Shown: positions 8,853 to 19,449 of the stretch, piece by piece
Layout: each line of letters opens with the position of its first letter
Numbering within the stretch: the first letter of the stretch is position 1
Source of the DNA: Neobacillus niacini
Lineage (GTDB): Bacteria > Bacillota > Bacilli > Bacillales > Cytobacillaceae
Length of the DNA: 64,000 nt
Direction: 5' to 3'
Assembly (NCBI RefSeq): GCF_023715785.1
Contig: NZ_JAMBOX010000003.1
Coordinates: 1-64,000 of the forward strand
Notes under the pieces: model-generated
The model's input: the letters and a program-made list of their open reading frames with translations, nothing else
Database searches by the model: none
Told to the model about the DNA's origin: nothing
Made by a program: the position numbers and the translations under genes

Positions 8853-9105
8853 TCTCAAAATTTAAAAACGTTTGCAATAACGGATTTTCATCTATTTTTT
8901 CGATTAAACCAATGCCAAATCCATATCCAAAATACTGAATATTTATTTGATGTCTGAAAATTCTTATGATAATATTAGACTATTATTTTTGCTTTTTTAT
9001 CCATTTACAATTTTACCTCATTAAAGCACCAAATTATTTCTCAAATTTATTGTTTCATAGGAGGTGAAGCGGCTTCCTTTAGTACCACTGAAGAAGCCCG
9101 AACAA
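8853..9105. other. Intergenic leader before the glutamate synthase gene
   Basis: This AT-rich stretch holds no ORF or clear promoter. A strong Shine-Dalgarno sequence, AGGAGG (about 9059-9064), stands 41 nt before the first ATG of the synthase frame, with no ATG, GTG or TTG at the usual distance. The start of the downstream gene is therefore uncertain. Confidence 0.5.
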
Positions 9106-12100
9106 ATGACACAAAGATGGACCCCTTCCCTATTTAAAGATTTCTACAAGCAGGAACACGATGCATGCGGAATCGTCGCCAGCCTTGAAAAAAGCAAAAT
9201 TCCGACCAGGAAAAATATCTTCAACTGCATTAACGCGCTTGTGACCATGAATCACCGTGCTGGTTTTATCAACGGTGAAGGGGACGGCGTTGGAATTCAT
9301 GTCGATATCCCAACCGAGCTCTGGAAAGAAAAACTGCGCCAAGCCGACCTTGATCCATCACTTTTGGAAAAAGAAGAATTCGCCGTTGGGCATGTGTTTA
9401 TTAGCAAAAATGTAAACTGGGAATCTACGAGACAAGAATTAATCAACAAACTAACAAAACACCATTTACAACTAGTTTTTGAAACCGACAAAGTGACCGA
9501 CTCTTCTGCATTAGGGCCAATTGCAATCCAAGAAAATCCTGTATTTTGGCAATTTGCCTGTCTTTCCGATAAAACCGGCGATGAATTAAACAAGGTCTTG
9601 TTTGAAGCTCTGGTAGATTTTGAGTCAAACGAGAATGTTCACGTAGCCTCATTAAGCCAAAATCATGCCGTATACAAAGTTATGGGAGCCGGTGATATTC
9701 TGCCGCGTTACTATCATGACCTTGCCAGCCCGCTTGTCGCTTCAACAATGACGCTCGGCCATAACCGCTACTCCACCAATACACTATCAAGCTTTTTCCG
9801 GGTCCAGCCATTCAGCGTCATTGGACATAACGGTGAAATCAATACGATTGCCAAGCTGCGCGATGAGGCCAAAATGATTGGCGTGCCACTCGTGAAGGAC
9901 GGCAGTGACTCGCAGGATTTAAGCCGGACAATGGAAACTCTGATTTGCCGTGACGGCTATTCATTGTTTGAAGCGATGGATCTTCTGTTCCCGCCAATCA
10001 TCAATGAAATCAAAGCATATCCGGAACATTTGCAAGATTTATATACTTATTTGCGCGAGGCATGGGGCCATTTCGCTCAGGGCCCTGCGGGGATCATCTC
10101 CCGCTATGGCGATGAAGCCGTGTTTAGTGTCGACGCTTTGGGCCTGCGCCCGCTTTGGATGCTGGAAACCGATACCTCCTACCTGTTCTCCTCTGAACCA
10201 GGAATTATTCCATCCAGTGAGTACGTGAGCGAGCCAAAGCCGCTCTCCCCTGGCGAGAAAGTAGGTTTTAAATGGAACGGTTCGGAGTTGGCTCTTTATG
10301 AGCATGGTGACTATCAAAATGAAGTTTATAACCGCTTTTCGAAACGGCTCCTGCTTAACGAAGCACGACTCCGGCTGCAGCCACCGTTGTTAAGCAAAAC
10401 CGTTACGATGAGTTATCCGGACAAAATCCATAACGGCCAATATAAAGCGTTCGGCTGGGAACGGGACCATATCCAGTTGATTGAACAAATGGCGGAAAAA
10501 GGTGTCGAGCCGATTCGCTCGCTTGGTCATGATGCCCCGCTGGCGGCGCTTAATCCTGAACGCGTCAACATTGCCGATTATATCAAGGAAAGTGTTGCGG
10601 TTGTGACCAATCCGGCGATTGACCGTGACCGGGAAACTGAGCATTTTTCCACACGCGTGATCATTGGCAATCGTCCGGTTTTAAACGCTGCCCAAGACAC
10701 TGGGACTGTGATTGAACTGACAACTCCGATTCTGTTGGAAGGCAAAGCCGGCTTTAGTTGTTCAGAAACGCTGGGACAGCCAAGCTTTGACCAAGTGGTC
10801 TATCATTTCCAAGAACAAAAGTTAGCTGCTTATATTTCGACTACTTTTTTAAAAAATGAAACAATCAATGAGGCACTTGATCGACTCGCCAGTGAAGCTG
10901 TTCATGCTGTAAAGCAGGGAAAAACCTTGCTTATTCTCGATGATGCGAAAGCCCATCAGGACGATTCTTACTGGCTTGACCCTCATCTAGTCACATCCGC
11001 GATCGACCAGGCATTGGTCAAGGCGGAACTTCGCCGCGATTGCTCGCTGCTGCTGCGTTCGGCCGCGATTCGCTCCTTGCACGATTGTGTAACCGTGTTT
11101 GGCTTGGGTGCGGATTTAATCAGCCCATACTATATGTTCCTGACGGTTCTCGGTGAAACGACCGCACCGCTTGTAAACCTGTACGGCGCTTTGACCAAGG
11201 GTCTTGAAAAAGTGATTTCAACCATTGGCATTCATGAACTGCGTGGCTATGGGCGCCTATTCTCGAGCATCGGCCTGAACCAAGAAGTTGCCGAGGTGTT
11301 AAATGTCGTAAACTTCTTTGGCTCCTCCGAGCTTGAGAGCAATTTTGAAGCGATGAAGCAGGATGCCTTTAAACGGGCTGAGGATTACCAAAACGAGAAA
11401 GAACGAGTCGGAAAAACGATCCACCTGTTCCCGCGGATTTGGAAGGCAATTGGGGAAGTGGCGGCAACCGGCGATTACAGTGTGTACCGTGAAAAAATTA
11501 ACGAGCAAGAAACCGAAAATCCAACGACCATTCGCCATTTGGTCGGTTTAAAGAATAGCGCCAATCCTGTGTCACCTAGCGAAGTCAATATTACTGTCGG
11601 CGATCATGATCTGCCGTTTTTGATTTCTTCTATGTCCTTTGGCTCTCAAAACGAGATTGCCTTTAGGGCTTATGCAGAGGGGGCTGACCGCTTAAACATG
11701 GTCAGCTTGAACGGGGAAGGCGGCGAAATCAAGGATATGCTCGGGAAATATCCGCGAACCCGTGGGCAGCAAATTGCCTCGGGACGATTTGGTGTCAACG
11801 CCGAGCTGTTAAACTCTTCGAATCTATTGGAAATAAAAATTGGCCAGGGCGCCAAGCCTGGTGAGGGCGGCCATTTGCCTGGATCGAAGGTTACCGCCAA
11901 GGTCGCGGCGGCCCGTAATGCGACACTTGGTTCAGACCTGATTTCACCATCAAACAACCATGATATTTATTCAATTGAAGATTTAGCACAAATGATTCAA
12001 GAATTAAAAACAGCCAATGACAAGGCAAAGATTGCCGTTAAAGTGCCGGTGGTTCCAAACATTGGCACCATTGCTGTCGGGATTGCCAAAGCAGGCGCCG

Positions 12101-13575
12101 ATATCATTACCCTAAGCGGTTTTGACGGCGGGACCGGTGCCGCAAGAATCCATGCTCTGCAACATGTCGGCCTTCCGGTTGAAATCGGGGTTAAAGCGGC
12201 CCATAACGCCCTGCTGGAAAGCGGATTGCGCCATAAAGTAGAGCTTTGGGCAGACGGCGGGATGAAGAGTGCGATGGATGTTGTTAAAATCATGCTGCTT
12301 GGTGCGAACCGGGTTGGTTTCGGGACACTGGCCATGCTGTCAATCGGCTGTACCACCTGTCGCGGCTGTCATTTGGATACCTGCCATGTCGGGATTGCCA
12401 CGCAAATTGAATCGGAGGCACAGGCGAAAGAGCACGGACTGCGCCGCTTCGTCCCACGTCAGTATGACTTGGCCGTTCAAGGCATCATGAATCTGTTTAC
12501 CGCTTTTGGCAACGAGGTGAAAGCACTTGCCGCTTCCCTAGGAGTTCGCAACCTTCAAGAGGCTGTCGGCCATTCCGAGTTTTTGGAGCAGGTAAAGGGC
12601 GGGAACCAGCTTAATCTCTCCTACTTGCTGAAACCGCTGGAAATTAGCCAGTTCGCCAGAATTGAAGCCGCCAAGACTGCGGCTGAAGCCCAAATGCAGG
12701 TCGCAGCCGGTGCAGAGTATCTCGATGCAAGTGTCGATCAGCTTCACGCTTCAAGAGAGTTTGTCAGTGTCACTTCCGAACAGAGGGTATTGGGCAGCCG
12801 AGTTTCTTGTCACCGCGTACGCGGCAGACTTGATGGATCCTACAAGCAGTTGCCAAGTGTACAGCTTAAGTACAAGGATGGCTCTATTCCAGGCAACGGC
12901 CTCGGGGCCTACAACAGCGAAGGCATTTACATTACTGTCAATGGCGGCGGCCAGGACGGTGTTGGGAAAACTTCCTTCGGCGGCAGCATTTATGTATTGA
13001 AGTCAAAAGGGAAAAATGGCGAATATTTAAATGGCTCTGTCGGAAAAGGCTTTGGCTATGGGGCCCAAAAAGGCCTGCTAGTTGCCCAAGGCAATGCCGA
13101 TGCCCGTGCCGGAATCAGGCTTTCAGGGGCCGATTTGCTCATCGGCGGAAAGCTGAAAAAGCCGCTTCCGGAAAAAGAGACCGGCAATATCGGGGCCAAT
13201 GCTAATATCAAGGGCTTTGCCTTTGAATATATGACCAACGGCCGCGGCCTTGTACTTGGCGACCCAGGTCCATGGATTTGTGCCGGCATGACAGGTGGTG
13301 TCATCTATACCCGCCATCAGCCGGAAATGGGACTGACCAAGGATGCAATTAAGCGCCGAATCGCTAAAGGCGCGAAGGTCTCCGTTCTGGATTTATCCGA
13401 AAAAGGAAAGCAGGATATCGAAGAACTGTTAACCAAATATAGTGATTTACTCGAACAGAATGGACAGTCACATGAAGCATACCAGCTTCGTCGATTGTTA
13501 GCCGCTCCGGAACAGCATTTCGTTCAGATCAGCCCGGTAAAGGAACAGGCCGACCCAGCTGTTTCAACTGAGTAA
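9106..13575 (+). CDS. Glutamate synthase large subunit (GltB-like), stand-alone
   Basis: This protein of about 1489 residues has the full architecture of the GOGAT large subunit. The class II glutaminase domain has its catalytic Cys in HDACGIV and is followed by the central domain. The FMN (beta/alpha)8 domain contains GEGGHLPGSKV. The 3Fe-4S cysteines lie in CTTCRGCHLDTC, and a C-terminal GXGXG beta-helix follows. The enzyme makes two glutamates from glutamine and 2-oxoglutarate. No gltD small subunit or gltC regulator is adjacent, so the electron donor is unknown. ATG 9106 is preferred by homology; a GTG at 9064 overlaps the only strong ribosome site. Confidence 0.9.
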   Translation: MTQRWTPSLFKDFYKQEHDACGIVASLEKSKIPTRKNIFNCINALVTMNHRAGFINGEGDGVGIHVDIPTELWKEKLRQADLDPSLLEKEEFAVGHVFISKNVNWESTRQELINKLTKHHLQLVFETDKVTDSSALGPIAIQENPVFWQFACLSDKTGDELNKVLFEALVDFESNENVHVASLSQNHAVYKVMGAGDILPRYYHDLASPLVASTMTLGHNRYSTNTLSSFFRVQPFSVIGHNGEINTIAKLRDEAKMIGVPLVKDGSDSQDLSRTMETLICRDGYSLFEAMDLLFPPIINEIKAYPEHLQDLYTYLREAWGHFAQGPAGIISRYGDEAVFSVDALGLRPLWMLETDTSYLFSSEPGIIPSSEYVSEPKPLSPGEKVGFKWNGSELALYEHGDYQNEVYNRFSKRLLLNEARLRLQPPLLSKTVTMSYPDKIHNGQYKAFGWERDHIQLIEQMAEKGVEPIRSLGHDAPLAALNPERVNIADYIKESVAVVTNPAIDRDRETEHFSTRVIIGNRPVLNAAQDTGTVIELTTPILLEGKAGFSCSETLGQPSFDQVVYHFQEQKLAAYISTTFLKNETINEALDRLASEAVHAVKQGKTLLILDDAKAHQDDSYWLDPHLVTSAIDQALVKAELRRDCSLLLRSAAIRSLHDCVTVFGLGADLISPYYMFLTVLGETTAPLVNLYGALTKGLEKVISTIGIHELRGYGRLFSSIGLNQEVAEVLNVVNFFGSSELESNFEAMKQDAFKRAEDYQNEKERVGKTIHLFPRIWKAIGEVAATGDYSVYREKINEQETENPTTIRHLVGLKNSANPVSPSEVNITVGDHDLPFLISSMSFGSQNEIAFRAYAEGADRLNMVSLNGEGGEIKDMLGKYPRTRGQQIASGRFGVNAELLNSSNLLEIKIGQGAKPGEGGHLPGSKVTAKVAAARNATLGSDLISPSNNHDIYSIEDLAQMIQELKTANDKAKIAVKVPVVPNIGTIAVGIAKAGADIITLSGFDGGTGAARIHALQHVGLPVEIGVKAAHNALLESGLRHKVELWADGGMKSAMDVVKIMLLGANRVGFGTLAMLSIGCTTCRGCHLDTCHVGIATQIESEAQAKEHGLRRFVPRQYDLAVQGIMNLFTAFGNEVKALAASLGVRNLQEAVGHSEFLEQVKGGNQLNLSYLLKPLEISQFARIEAAKTAAEAQMQVAAGAEYLDASVDQLHASREFVSVTSEQRVLGSRVSCHRVRGRLDGSYKQLPSVQLKYKDGSIPGNGLGAYNSEGIYITVNGGGQDGVGKTSFGGSIYVLKSKGKNGEYLNGSVGKGFGYGAQKGLLVAQGNADARAGIRLSGADLLIGGKLKKPLPEKETGNIGANANIKGFAFEYMTNGRGLVLGDPGPWICAGMTGGVIYTRHQPEMGLTKDAIKRRIAKGAKVSVLDLSEKGKQDIEELLTKYSDLLEQNGQSHEAYQLRRLLAAPEQHFVQISPVKEQADPAVSTE

Positions 13576-13580
13576 AATTC

Positions 13581-13621
13581 AAAAAAGCATTCGCGCGTTT
13601 GTTTCAGCGGATGCTTTTTTT
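13581..13621 (+). terminator. Terminator of the glutamate synthase gene
   Basis: AAAAAAGCATTCGC...GCGGATGCTTTTTTT forms a stem with one G-U pair and runs into seven T residues. Confidence 0.88.
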
Positions 13622-13625
13622 GGGT

Positions 13626-13740
13626 ATCGCAGATATATTGGGGATTATCGCAGATATATTGGGGATTATCGCAGATATATTGAATTTTCCGCGGATATAT
13701 TTAAATAATCGCGGATATCCCCCATTTTTGTGCGGATAAA
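13626..13740. repeat. 21-bp phased direct repeats
   Basis: Six copies of a CGC(A/G)GATATATT core occur at a 20-21 bp period: 13628, 13649, 13670, 13690, 13711 and 13732. The first three are nearly identical (ATCGCAGATATATTGGGGATT) and the last three are degenerate. The array starts right after the synthase terminator and ends about 45 bp before the ygaE promoter. Confidence 0.85.
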
Positions 13741-13782
13741 ACTTATTACCCGTCCCTTGAAGATAATGTCATATAATATCCC

Positions 13783-13811
13783 TTGCCAATGCAAATAAAT
13801 CCATGTATGAT
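13783..13811 (+). promoter_or_regulatory. Promoter of ygaE-like gene
   Basis: A -35 TTGCCA (13783-13788), a 17-bp spacer and a -10 TATGAT (13806-13811) lie about 50 bp before the start codon. Confidence 0.7.
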
Positions 13812-13867
13812 ACAATATTGTTTAACATTGAACTAAGATTATTTTTTGGAAAGGAAATTTATTAATA

Positions 13868-14941
13868 ATGAAGTTAGGTGCCCGCATTTTTAAAACGGGA
13901 ATTGCTATTGTTTTATCACTTTACTTGGCGCAATTGCTGCACTCCCCCTCTCCGGTATTTGCAGCCATAGCCGCGATCTTTGCCATCCAGCCAACGATTT
14001 ATCGTTCCTTTTTGACCATTATCGAACAAATCCAGGGGAATTTGATTGGCGCGATTATGGCCGTGGTTTTTGTATTATTGCTGGGAAATCATTTTATAGT
14101 GATTGGTCTCGCTGCCATTATTGTGATCACTGTTAATCTTAAACTGAAACTTGGAAACACGATCGGTTTGGCGCTTGTGACGCTCATTTCGATTATGGAA
14201 GCACCCGGCGACAACTTTTTGACTTTTGCCGGCATCCGCTTTTCCACGATCATGATTGGGGTATTTTCGGCGTTTATCGTCAATCTCGTGTTCATGCCGC
14301 CGAAATATGAAAATAAGCTTTATCATAAAATCGTCGATACCACCGGGGAAATCATCAAGTGGATTCGCCTAAGTACCCGTCAGGATTTTGATCATCAGCT
14401 TCTGAAAACCGATATTGGAAAATTAAAAAACGATATTAAAGAGATGGAACAGTTTTATTCTCTGTATAAGGAAGAAAGAGACTATTTAAAAACACACCAC
14501 TTAGACAAGTCCCGAAAGCTGGTGGTTTTCCGGCAAATGACGATCACCGCCAAAAGAGCCCTAGATACGTTAAAAAGATTGCATCGCTTTGAAAATGAAA
14601 TGCTAATGCTGTCGGAGGAGTTTCGGTCTGCGCTGCAGGAGCAAGTCGATAACCTTATATATTTTCACGAACAGCTGATGCTGCGCTTCATCGGAAAGGT
14701 GCCAACTCCGCCCTCAAACCAGGAGGAGAAGGTAACAATCAATAAAGAAGAGCTGTTTCACTTCTTTTTGCTGCATCAAAAGGAAATCGATGAGGAGAAC
14801 AATCCGCAACTATACCATACCATGCAAATTGTCGCATCGATTATTGACTACAGCGAGCAGGTAGAACATTTGGATGTGTTAATCACCAGTTTTCATTACT
14901 ACCATAACAACGAGATTTCAATTGAAGAACAAGATGATTAA
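13868..14941 (+). CDS. ygaE: Aromatic acid exporter family protein YgaE (UPF0421)
   Basis: This 357-residue protein has a hydrophobic N-terminal half with several membrane segments (to about residue 145), containing the family-like segment FAAIAAIFAIQPTIYRS. The C-terminal half is charged, helical and cytoplasmic. Length and arrangement match B. subtilis YgaE of the FUSC/ArAE-like group; no substrate is known. It converges on the ygaD-like ABC exporter, as in the B. subtilis yga cluster. The ribosome site is AAGGAAA about 11 nt upstream. Confidence 0.85.
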   Translation: MKLGARIFKTGIAIVLSLYLAQLLHSPSPVFAAIAAIFAIQPTIYRSFLTIIEQIQGNLIGAIMAVVFVLLLGNHFIVIGLAAIIVITVNLKLKLGNTIGLALVTLISIMEAPGDNFLTFAGIRFSTIMIGVFSAFIVNLVFMPPKYENKLYHKIVDTTGEIIKWIRLSTRQDFDHQLLKTDIGKLKNDIKEMEQFYSLYKEERDYLKTHHLDKSRKLVVFRQMTITAKRALDTLKRLHRFENEMLMLSEEFRSALQEQVDNLIYFHEQLMLRFIGKVPTPPSNQEEKVTINKEELFHFFLLHQKEIDEENNPQLYHTMQIVASIIDYSEQVEHLDVLITSFHYYHNNEISIEEQDD

Positions 14942-14980
14942 AAAACCCGAAGCAGTTCCGATACTGCATCGGGTTTTTTT
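14941..14980. terminator. Bidirectional terminator between ygaE and ygaD
   Basis: AAAACCCGAAGCAG...CTGCATCGGGTTTTTTT lies between two convergent genes. It has a T-run on the plus side and an A-run giving a T-run on the minus side. Confidence 0.85.
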
Positions 14981-14985
14981 CGACG

Positions 14986-16755
14986 CTAAACGGTCGCTTC
15001 CTCATTTTTCTTTTCAATTTGCTGTACCTGAAATAATTTATAATAATTGCCTTGCTTCGCCATCAACTCGTCATGCGTCCCGATTTCAACGATTTGGCCG
15101 TGTTCAATTAACACAATCCGGTCGGCATGGGTAATCGTAGAAAGACGGTGTGCGACAATAAAGGTCGTCCTGTCCTTCGCCAATTCATCAAGTGCTTCTT
15201 GAATGTAATGCTCGCTCTCCAAGTCGAGTGCCGAAGTTGCCTCATCGAGAATCAAGATTGGCGGATTTTTCAAAAATACGCGGGCAATCGCGACTCGTTG
15301 TTTCTGGCCGCCAGATAGCTTAACTCCCCGCTCACCAACCTTTGTACCATATCCTTCGGGAAGATGCAGAATAAACTCGTCAGCATTCGCTGCCTTAGCA
15401 GCCCGAAATACCTCTTCATCATCCGCCCCCGGTTTCCCCAGCAAAATATTCTCCTTAACTGATTCACTGAATAGAATATTGTCTTGGAATACAACGCCGA
15501 TTTTATCCCTTAATGACTGCACCTTGAACTCACGAAGATCATGGCCATCTAGCAGAATCCTTCCTTTGGTGACATCGTAAAACCTCGGAATCAGGCTGAC
15601 CAGCGTTGATTTTCCCCCGCCGCTCATGCCGACGAGGGCGATCGTTTCGCCTTTTTTCACCTCTAAGGAGATATTTTTTAACACCAGTTCATGGCCTTCG
15701 TCATAGGCAAACGAAACATCCTCAAAGGTGATATTTCCCTTAACATTGCTGCACTCGACCGCATCGGGAGCATCGACAACATCATATTTTTCATCGAGAA
15801 ATTCAAACACCCGGTCCATCGAAGCAAACGATTGGGTAATCGTTGTCGAGGAGTTGACCAACCGGCGCAGCGGGCTATAAAGCTTATCGATATAGGCGAA
15901 AAACGCCACCATCGTTCCTAACGAAAGCTGACCATGAATAACAAGATAGGCCGAGTAACCAATCACAAGTAACGGAGCAATGTCAGTAATCGTATTGACT
16001 ACTGCAAATGACTTGGCATTCCAGCTTGTGTGCTGAAGCGCCTTGTCAAGGAAGTTTTTATTCTGTTTATCAAATTGAGTCTGCTCATAGCCCTCAATCG
16101 CAAAGCTCTTGATCACCGGCATTCCCTGGACCCGTTCATGAAGATAGCTTTGCACCTCGGCTAGTGCCTGAGAGCGGACGCGAGTCAATCGGCGTAAGTT
16201 CCCAAAAAAGTATCTTATCGAAAAAGCATATAGTGGGAACAGCAAAACTGAAACGATTGTCAATTTTACATTCATCGAAAACATAAGAATAATGGCAATA
16301 ACAATGGTGGCGATATCAAGCCAAAGGTTCATTAACCCGGTCACGACGAATGTCTTTGTCTGCTCTACGTCATTGATCACCCGAGAAATGATTTCCCCTG
16401 CTCTTGTATTGGCATAATATTTAAAGCTTAATTTTTGAATATGCTTATACATCCTATTACGGATATCGTATAAGATCCTGTTCGATGTCCACTGGGCAAA
16501 ATATTGACGATAATACTCAATTGGCGGCCTGAGAATAACAAATATGATTATCATAATTCCCATAAGAAGGAGCAGTTTGTCAATTTTATCATCAGTGGCT
16601 AGTTTTGCATTCCCGACGATATCATCGACCACGTATTTTATTAAAATTGGAATAATCAGCGGGATGGAAAATTTTACAATACCAATAATGATGGTGGCAA
16701 AGATTTGCCATTTATATGGTTTTACAAATTGAAGATAACGCCTGATGCTATCCAA
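14986..16755 (-). CDS. ygaD: ABC exporter, fused permease-ATPase (YgaD-like)
   Basis: This 589-residue half-transporter has six N-terminal membrane segments (to about 310) followed by a nucleotide-binding domain. Walker A is [10 protein letters not shown], the signature is [13 protein letters not shown] and Walker B is [12 protein letters not shown], followed by the switch histidine in IVAHRLS. It would act as a homodimer of the MsbA/multidrug type. The start is a TTG after GGGGGGAAAGG. Gene order with ygaE, ygaC and ygaB matches B. subtilis ygaD. The substrate is unknown. Confidence 0.92.
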   Translation of the reverse strand: MDSIRRYLQFVKPYKWQIFATIIIGIVKFSIPLIIPILIKYVVDDIVGNAKLATDDKIDKLLLLMGIMIIIFVILRPPIEYYRQYFAQWTSNRILYDIRNRMYKHIQKLSFKYYANTRAGEIISRVINDVEQTKTFVVTGLMNLWLDIATIVIAIILMFSMNVKLTIVSVLLFPLYAFSIRYFFGNLRRLTRVRSQALAEVQSYLHERVQGMPVIKSFAIEGYEQTQFDKQNKNFLDKALQHTSWNAKSFAVVNTITDIAPLLVIGYSAYLVIHGQLSLGTMVAFFAYIDKLYSPLRRLVNSSTTITQSFASMDRVFEFLDEKYDVVDAPDAVECSNVKGNITFEDVSFAYDEGHELVLKNISLEVKKGETIALVGMSGGGKSTLVSLIPRFYDVTKGRILLDGHDLREFKVQSLRDKIGVVFQDNILFSESVKENILLGKPGADDEEVFRAAKAANADEFILHLPEGYGTKVGERGVKLSGGQKQRVAIARVFLKNPPILILDEATSALDLESEHYIQEALDELAKDRTTFIVAHRLSTITHADRIVLIEHGQIVEIGTHDELMAKQGNYYKLFQVQQIEKKNEEATV

Positions 16756-16780
16756 ACCTTTCCCCCCTTTCCTTTTTCAG

Positions 16781-16816
16781 CAAAAACACCTGTTGACTTT
16801 CATCAACAGGCGTTTG
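16781..16816 (-). terminator. Terminator downstream of ygaC
   Basis: On the minus strand CGCCTGTTGA TGAAAG TCAACAGGTG is followed by TTTTTG. It separates ygaC from the downstream ygaD gene. Confidence 0.85.
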
Positions 16817-16830
16817 AACCAATACACAAA

Positions 16831-17361
16831 TTACCGTCTGTATGTTAAATACCGTTCATACCAGATATCGATAAAATCCGGTGCAAATGGGCCGCTGCGC
16901 TGGCGAATCCACTGAATCAGTTTATCGACATTCCGTTTTAGAATTTGGTCAATCACATCTGGATAATTCATTTCGCGGCGGTGACGTTCATACTCATCCT
17001 CGTCCAGTAGATTAAAGGTCATATCAGGAAACACTTTAATATCAAGATCATAGTCAATATACTTCAGTGCCTCACCATCAAAAATAAACGGCGAACTGAT
17101 GTTGCAATAGTAATAAATCCCGTCTTCACGAATCATGCCAATAACATTAAACCAATATTGCGAGTGGAAGTAACAAATAGCCGGTTCCCTTGTAATCCAC
17201 GTTCTTCCATCTGATTCGGTAACAAGCGTTCGATCATTAGCGGCAATTACTATATTTTGCGACCCTTTTAAAACAGTTGTTTCTTCCCAGACGCGATGGA
17301 TGTGCCCATTGTGTTTATAGCTATGTATTTGTATTGGTTCACCTTCGATGGGTACGCCCAT
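16831..17361 (-). CDS. ygaC: Nucleoside tri-/diphosphate phosphatase family protein YgaC (DUF402)
   Basis: From the chosen start this is a 176-residue protein, the same length as B. subtilis YgaC of the DUF402/UPF0374 family. A staphylococcal homologue in this family was described as a nucleoside tri- and diphosphatase. The sequence has the family signatures [21 protein letters not shown] and [13 protein letters not shown]. The start MGVPIEGEP is chosen by homology and by AGGGGAG just upstream; the frame stays open to 17394. Activity is inferred from the family. Confidence 0.88.
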   Translation of the reverse strand: MGVPIEGEPIQIHSYKHNGHIHRVWEETTVLKGSQNIVIAANDRTLVTESDGRTWITREPAICYFHSQYWFNVIGMIREDGIYYYCNISSPFIFDGEALKYIDYDLDIKVFPDMTFNLLDEDEYERHRREMNYPDVIDQILKRNVDKLIQWIRQRSGPFAPDFIDIWYERYLTYRR

Positions 17362-17481
17362 TTTCTCCCCTACCTTCATCTTGACCTTTGCCACCTAATC
17401 CGAACATATAATAAACGACAAAAGGCAACAAAGAATAATTCCTGTTTTCTATTATTATAACGGTTGAAGCCTAAATTTAAA

Positions 17482-17512
17482 ACAAAAGAGCCATAATTCA
17501 CTAGGCTCTTTG
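17482..17512 (-). terminator. Terminator of ygaB
   Basis: On the minus strand AAAGAGCC...GGCTCTTTTGTTTT lies just downstream of ygaB. Confidence 0.8.
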
Positions 17513-17535
17513 TAAAAATTTGCGCTTTTTTTCTA

Positions 17536-17793
17536 TTATACAGTGGCCGGCAAATTGATTTCGCGGTAAGAATTGATGACCTCTTCTGTTTGTTTTTCAA
17601 AAATTAACTGGATTTCTTTTAATTCTTTCTTCATCATTTGTATATCTGCTTGGATGGTTTCAAGATCGGTTTCATTTTGTAATGCTTGCAGTTCGGCCTC
17701 GATTTCCTGGCAACGCTCAAGCTCAGCTTGCAAAAACAACAGTTTTTCCATTGTGACCATCTGTTCGGAAACTAATCGGTTAAATTGATTCAT
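17536..17793 (-). CDS. ygaB: YgaB family coiled-coil protein
   Basis: This 85-residue charged protein is predicted to be almost entirely alpha-helical and coiled-coil, with many E, K, Q and L residues and the run ELERCQEIEAELQAL. Size and position between sspE and ygaC match B. subtilis YgaB, whose function is unknown. The start MNQFNRLV follows GGTGAGG; the frame extends six codons further without a better site. It is monocistronic by terminator placement. Confidence 0.82.
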   Translation of the reverse strand: MNQFNRLVSEQMVTMEKLLFLQAELERCQEIEAELQALQNETDLETIQADIQMMKKELKEIQLIFEKQTEEVINSYREINLPATV

Positions 17794-17909
17794 GTTCCTC
17801 ACCGCCTTCATTAGAGTACCTAATATGTATTCTCGAAAAAATCATCATTTTCCTTTGACAACTTCTGTTGAAAAAAAAGAAGTTTTGTCGAGTGGTGAGT
17901 GCGACGCAC

Positions 17910-17948
17910 AAAAAAGGAGACACTCAATATCGAGTATGAGCGCCTCCT
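17910..17948 (-). terminator. Terminator of sspE
   Basis: On the minus strand AGGAGGCGCTCA...TGAGTGTCTCC is followed by TTTTTTG, 20 bp after the sspE stop. Confidence 0.85.
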
Positions 17949-17966
17949 AACGTAAGTATTCTTTTA

Positions 17967-18293
17967 TTAGCTTTGGCCGAATTGACCATTTCCAGCATTG
18001 CCGCCTTTTTGAGCAGAGCGAGCATTCTGTTGTCTAACTTCTTGTGCATTTGTTTCACTTGCAAACTCAGTGCCAAATTGGCCAGATGCACCAGCACCAG
18101 CACCAGCATTTCCGCCTCTTTGAGCAGAAGCTTGGTTTTGTTGTCTAACTTCTTGTGCATTTGTTTCACTTGCAAACTCAGTGCCAAATTGACCTGCACC
18201 GCCTGCACCTTGAGACTGGGCATTTTGTTGTCTCACTTGCTGAATGTTAGTTCCAGCAGAAGTTTTGTTAGGCTGTTGATTGAAATTTGCCAT
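17967..18293 (-). CDS. sspE: Gamma-type small acid-soluble spore protein SspE
   Basis: SspE is an abundant spore-core protein that does not bind DNA and is degraded in germination as an amino-acid store. The 108-residue product is rich in Q, N, G and A. It carries two long internal repeats built on GQFGTEFASETNAQEVRQQN; the segment FGTEFASET holds the germination-protease-type site. The DNA repeats are nearly identical over about 60 bp, so copy number may vary. The start MANFNQQ follows GGAGGTGATAAC. Expression in the forespore by sigma-G is expected from the family, not shown. Confidence 0.95.
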   Translation of the reverse strand: MANFNQQPNKTSAGTNIQQVRQQNAQSQGAGGAGQFGTEFASETNAQEVRQQNQASAQRGGNAGAGAGASGQFGTEFASETNAQEVRQQNARSAQKGGNAGNGQFGQS

Positions 18294-18363
18294 TGTTATC
18301 ACCTCCACGAATTTAATTTGCCCGTCTTCGTGGAGATTATCCGAAGATTTTTATTGAATAATT

Positions 18364-19143
<780 letters not shown>

Positions 19144-19226
19144 CTATCATTTTAGCCTTTCCGTGAATAGATGACAATTTTTATATAAAAACTAAGTGGA
19201 AATTACGTTTGAAAGGAAGTTTTTGA

Positions 19227-19409
19227 ATGTACGAAGGCAGGGATATGACGGAGTTGTCGATGATGGCAAAATCGGATTGGAATGATTCAGAGCTTTTCTT
19301 TTTTCATCACGCCCTCCAGCAAATGACCCCATATTTAAACAGTGAAGGGCAATCGATTCACAGGCAGATTGTCGAAGAAATTCAAAATCGGGGCGGGTTG
19401 AATAGCTAA
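19227..19409 (+). CDS. yfhS: Small protein YfhS-like
   Basis: This 60-residue acidic protein has AAGGAAG 8 nt before the ATG and a perfect terminator right after the stop. Its position between fabL and mutY corresponds to yfhS of B. subtilis. No domain is recognised. The central region (SELFFFHHALQQMTPYL) is helical. The gene is well supported by its signals; the name rests on synteny and size. Confidence 0.75.
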   Translation: MYEGRDMTELSMMAKSDWNDSELFFFHHALQQMTPYLNSEGQSIHRQIVEEIQNRGGLNS

Positions 19410-19411
19410 AT

Positions 19412-19449
19412 AAAATGAACGCCGTCAAAGAATTCGGCGTTCATTTTTT
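19412..19449. terminator. Bidirectional terminator between yfhS and mutY
   Basis: A perfect 10-bp stem, ATGAACGCCG/CGGCGTTCAT, is flanked by AAAA on the left and TTTTTT on the right, between convergent genes. It touches the mutY stop codon. Confidence 0.9.
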
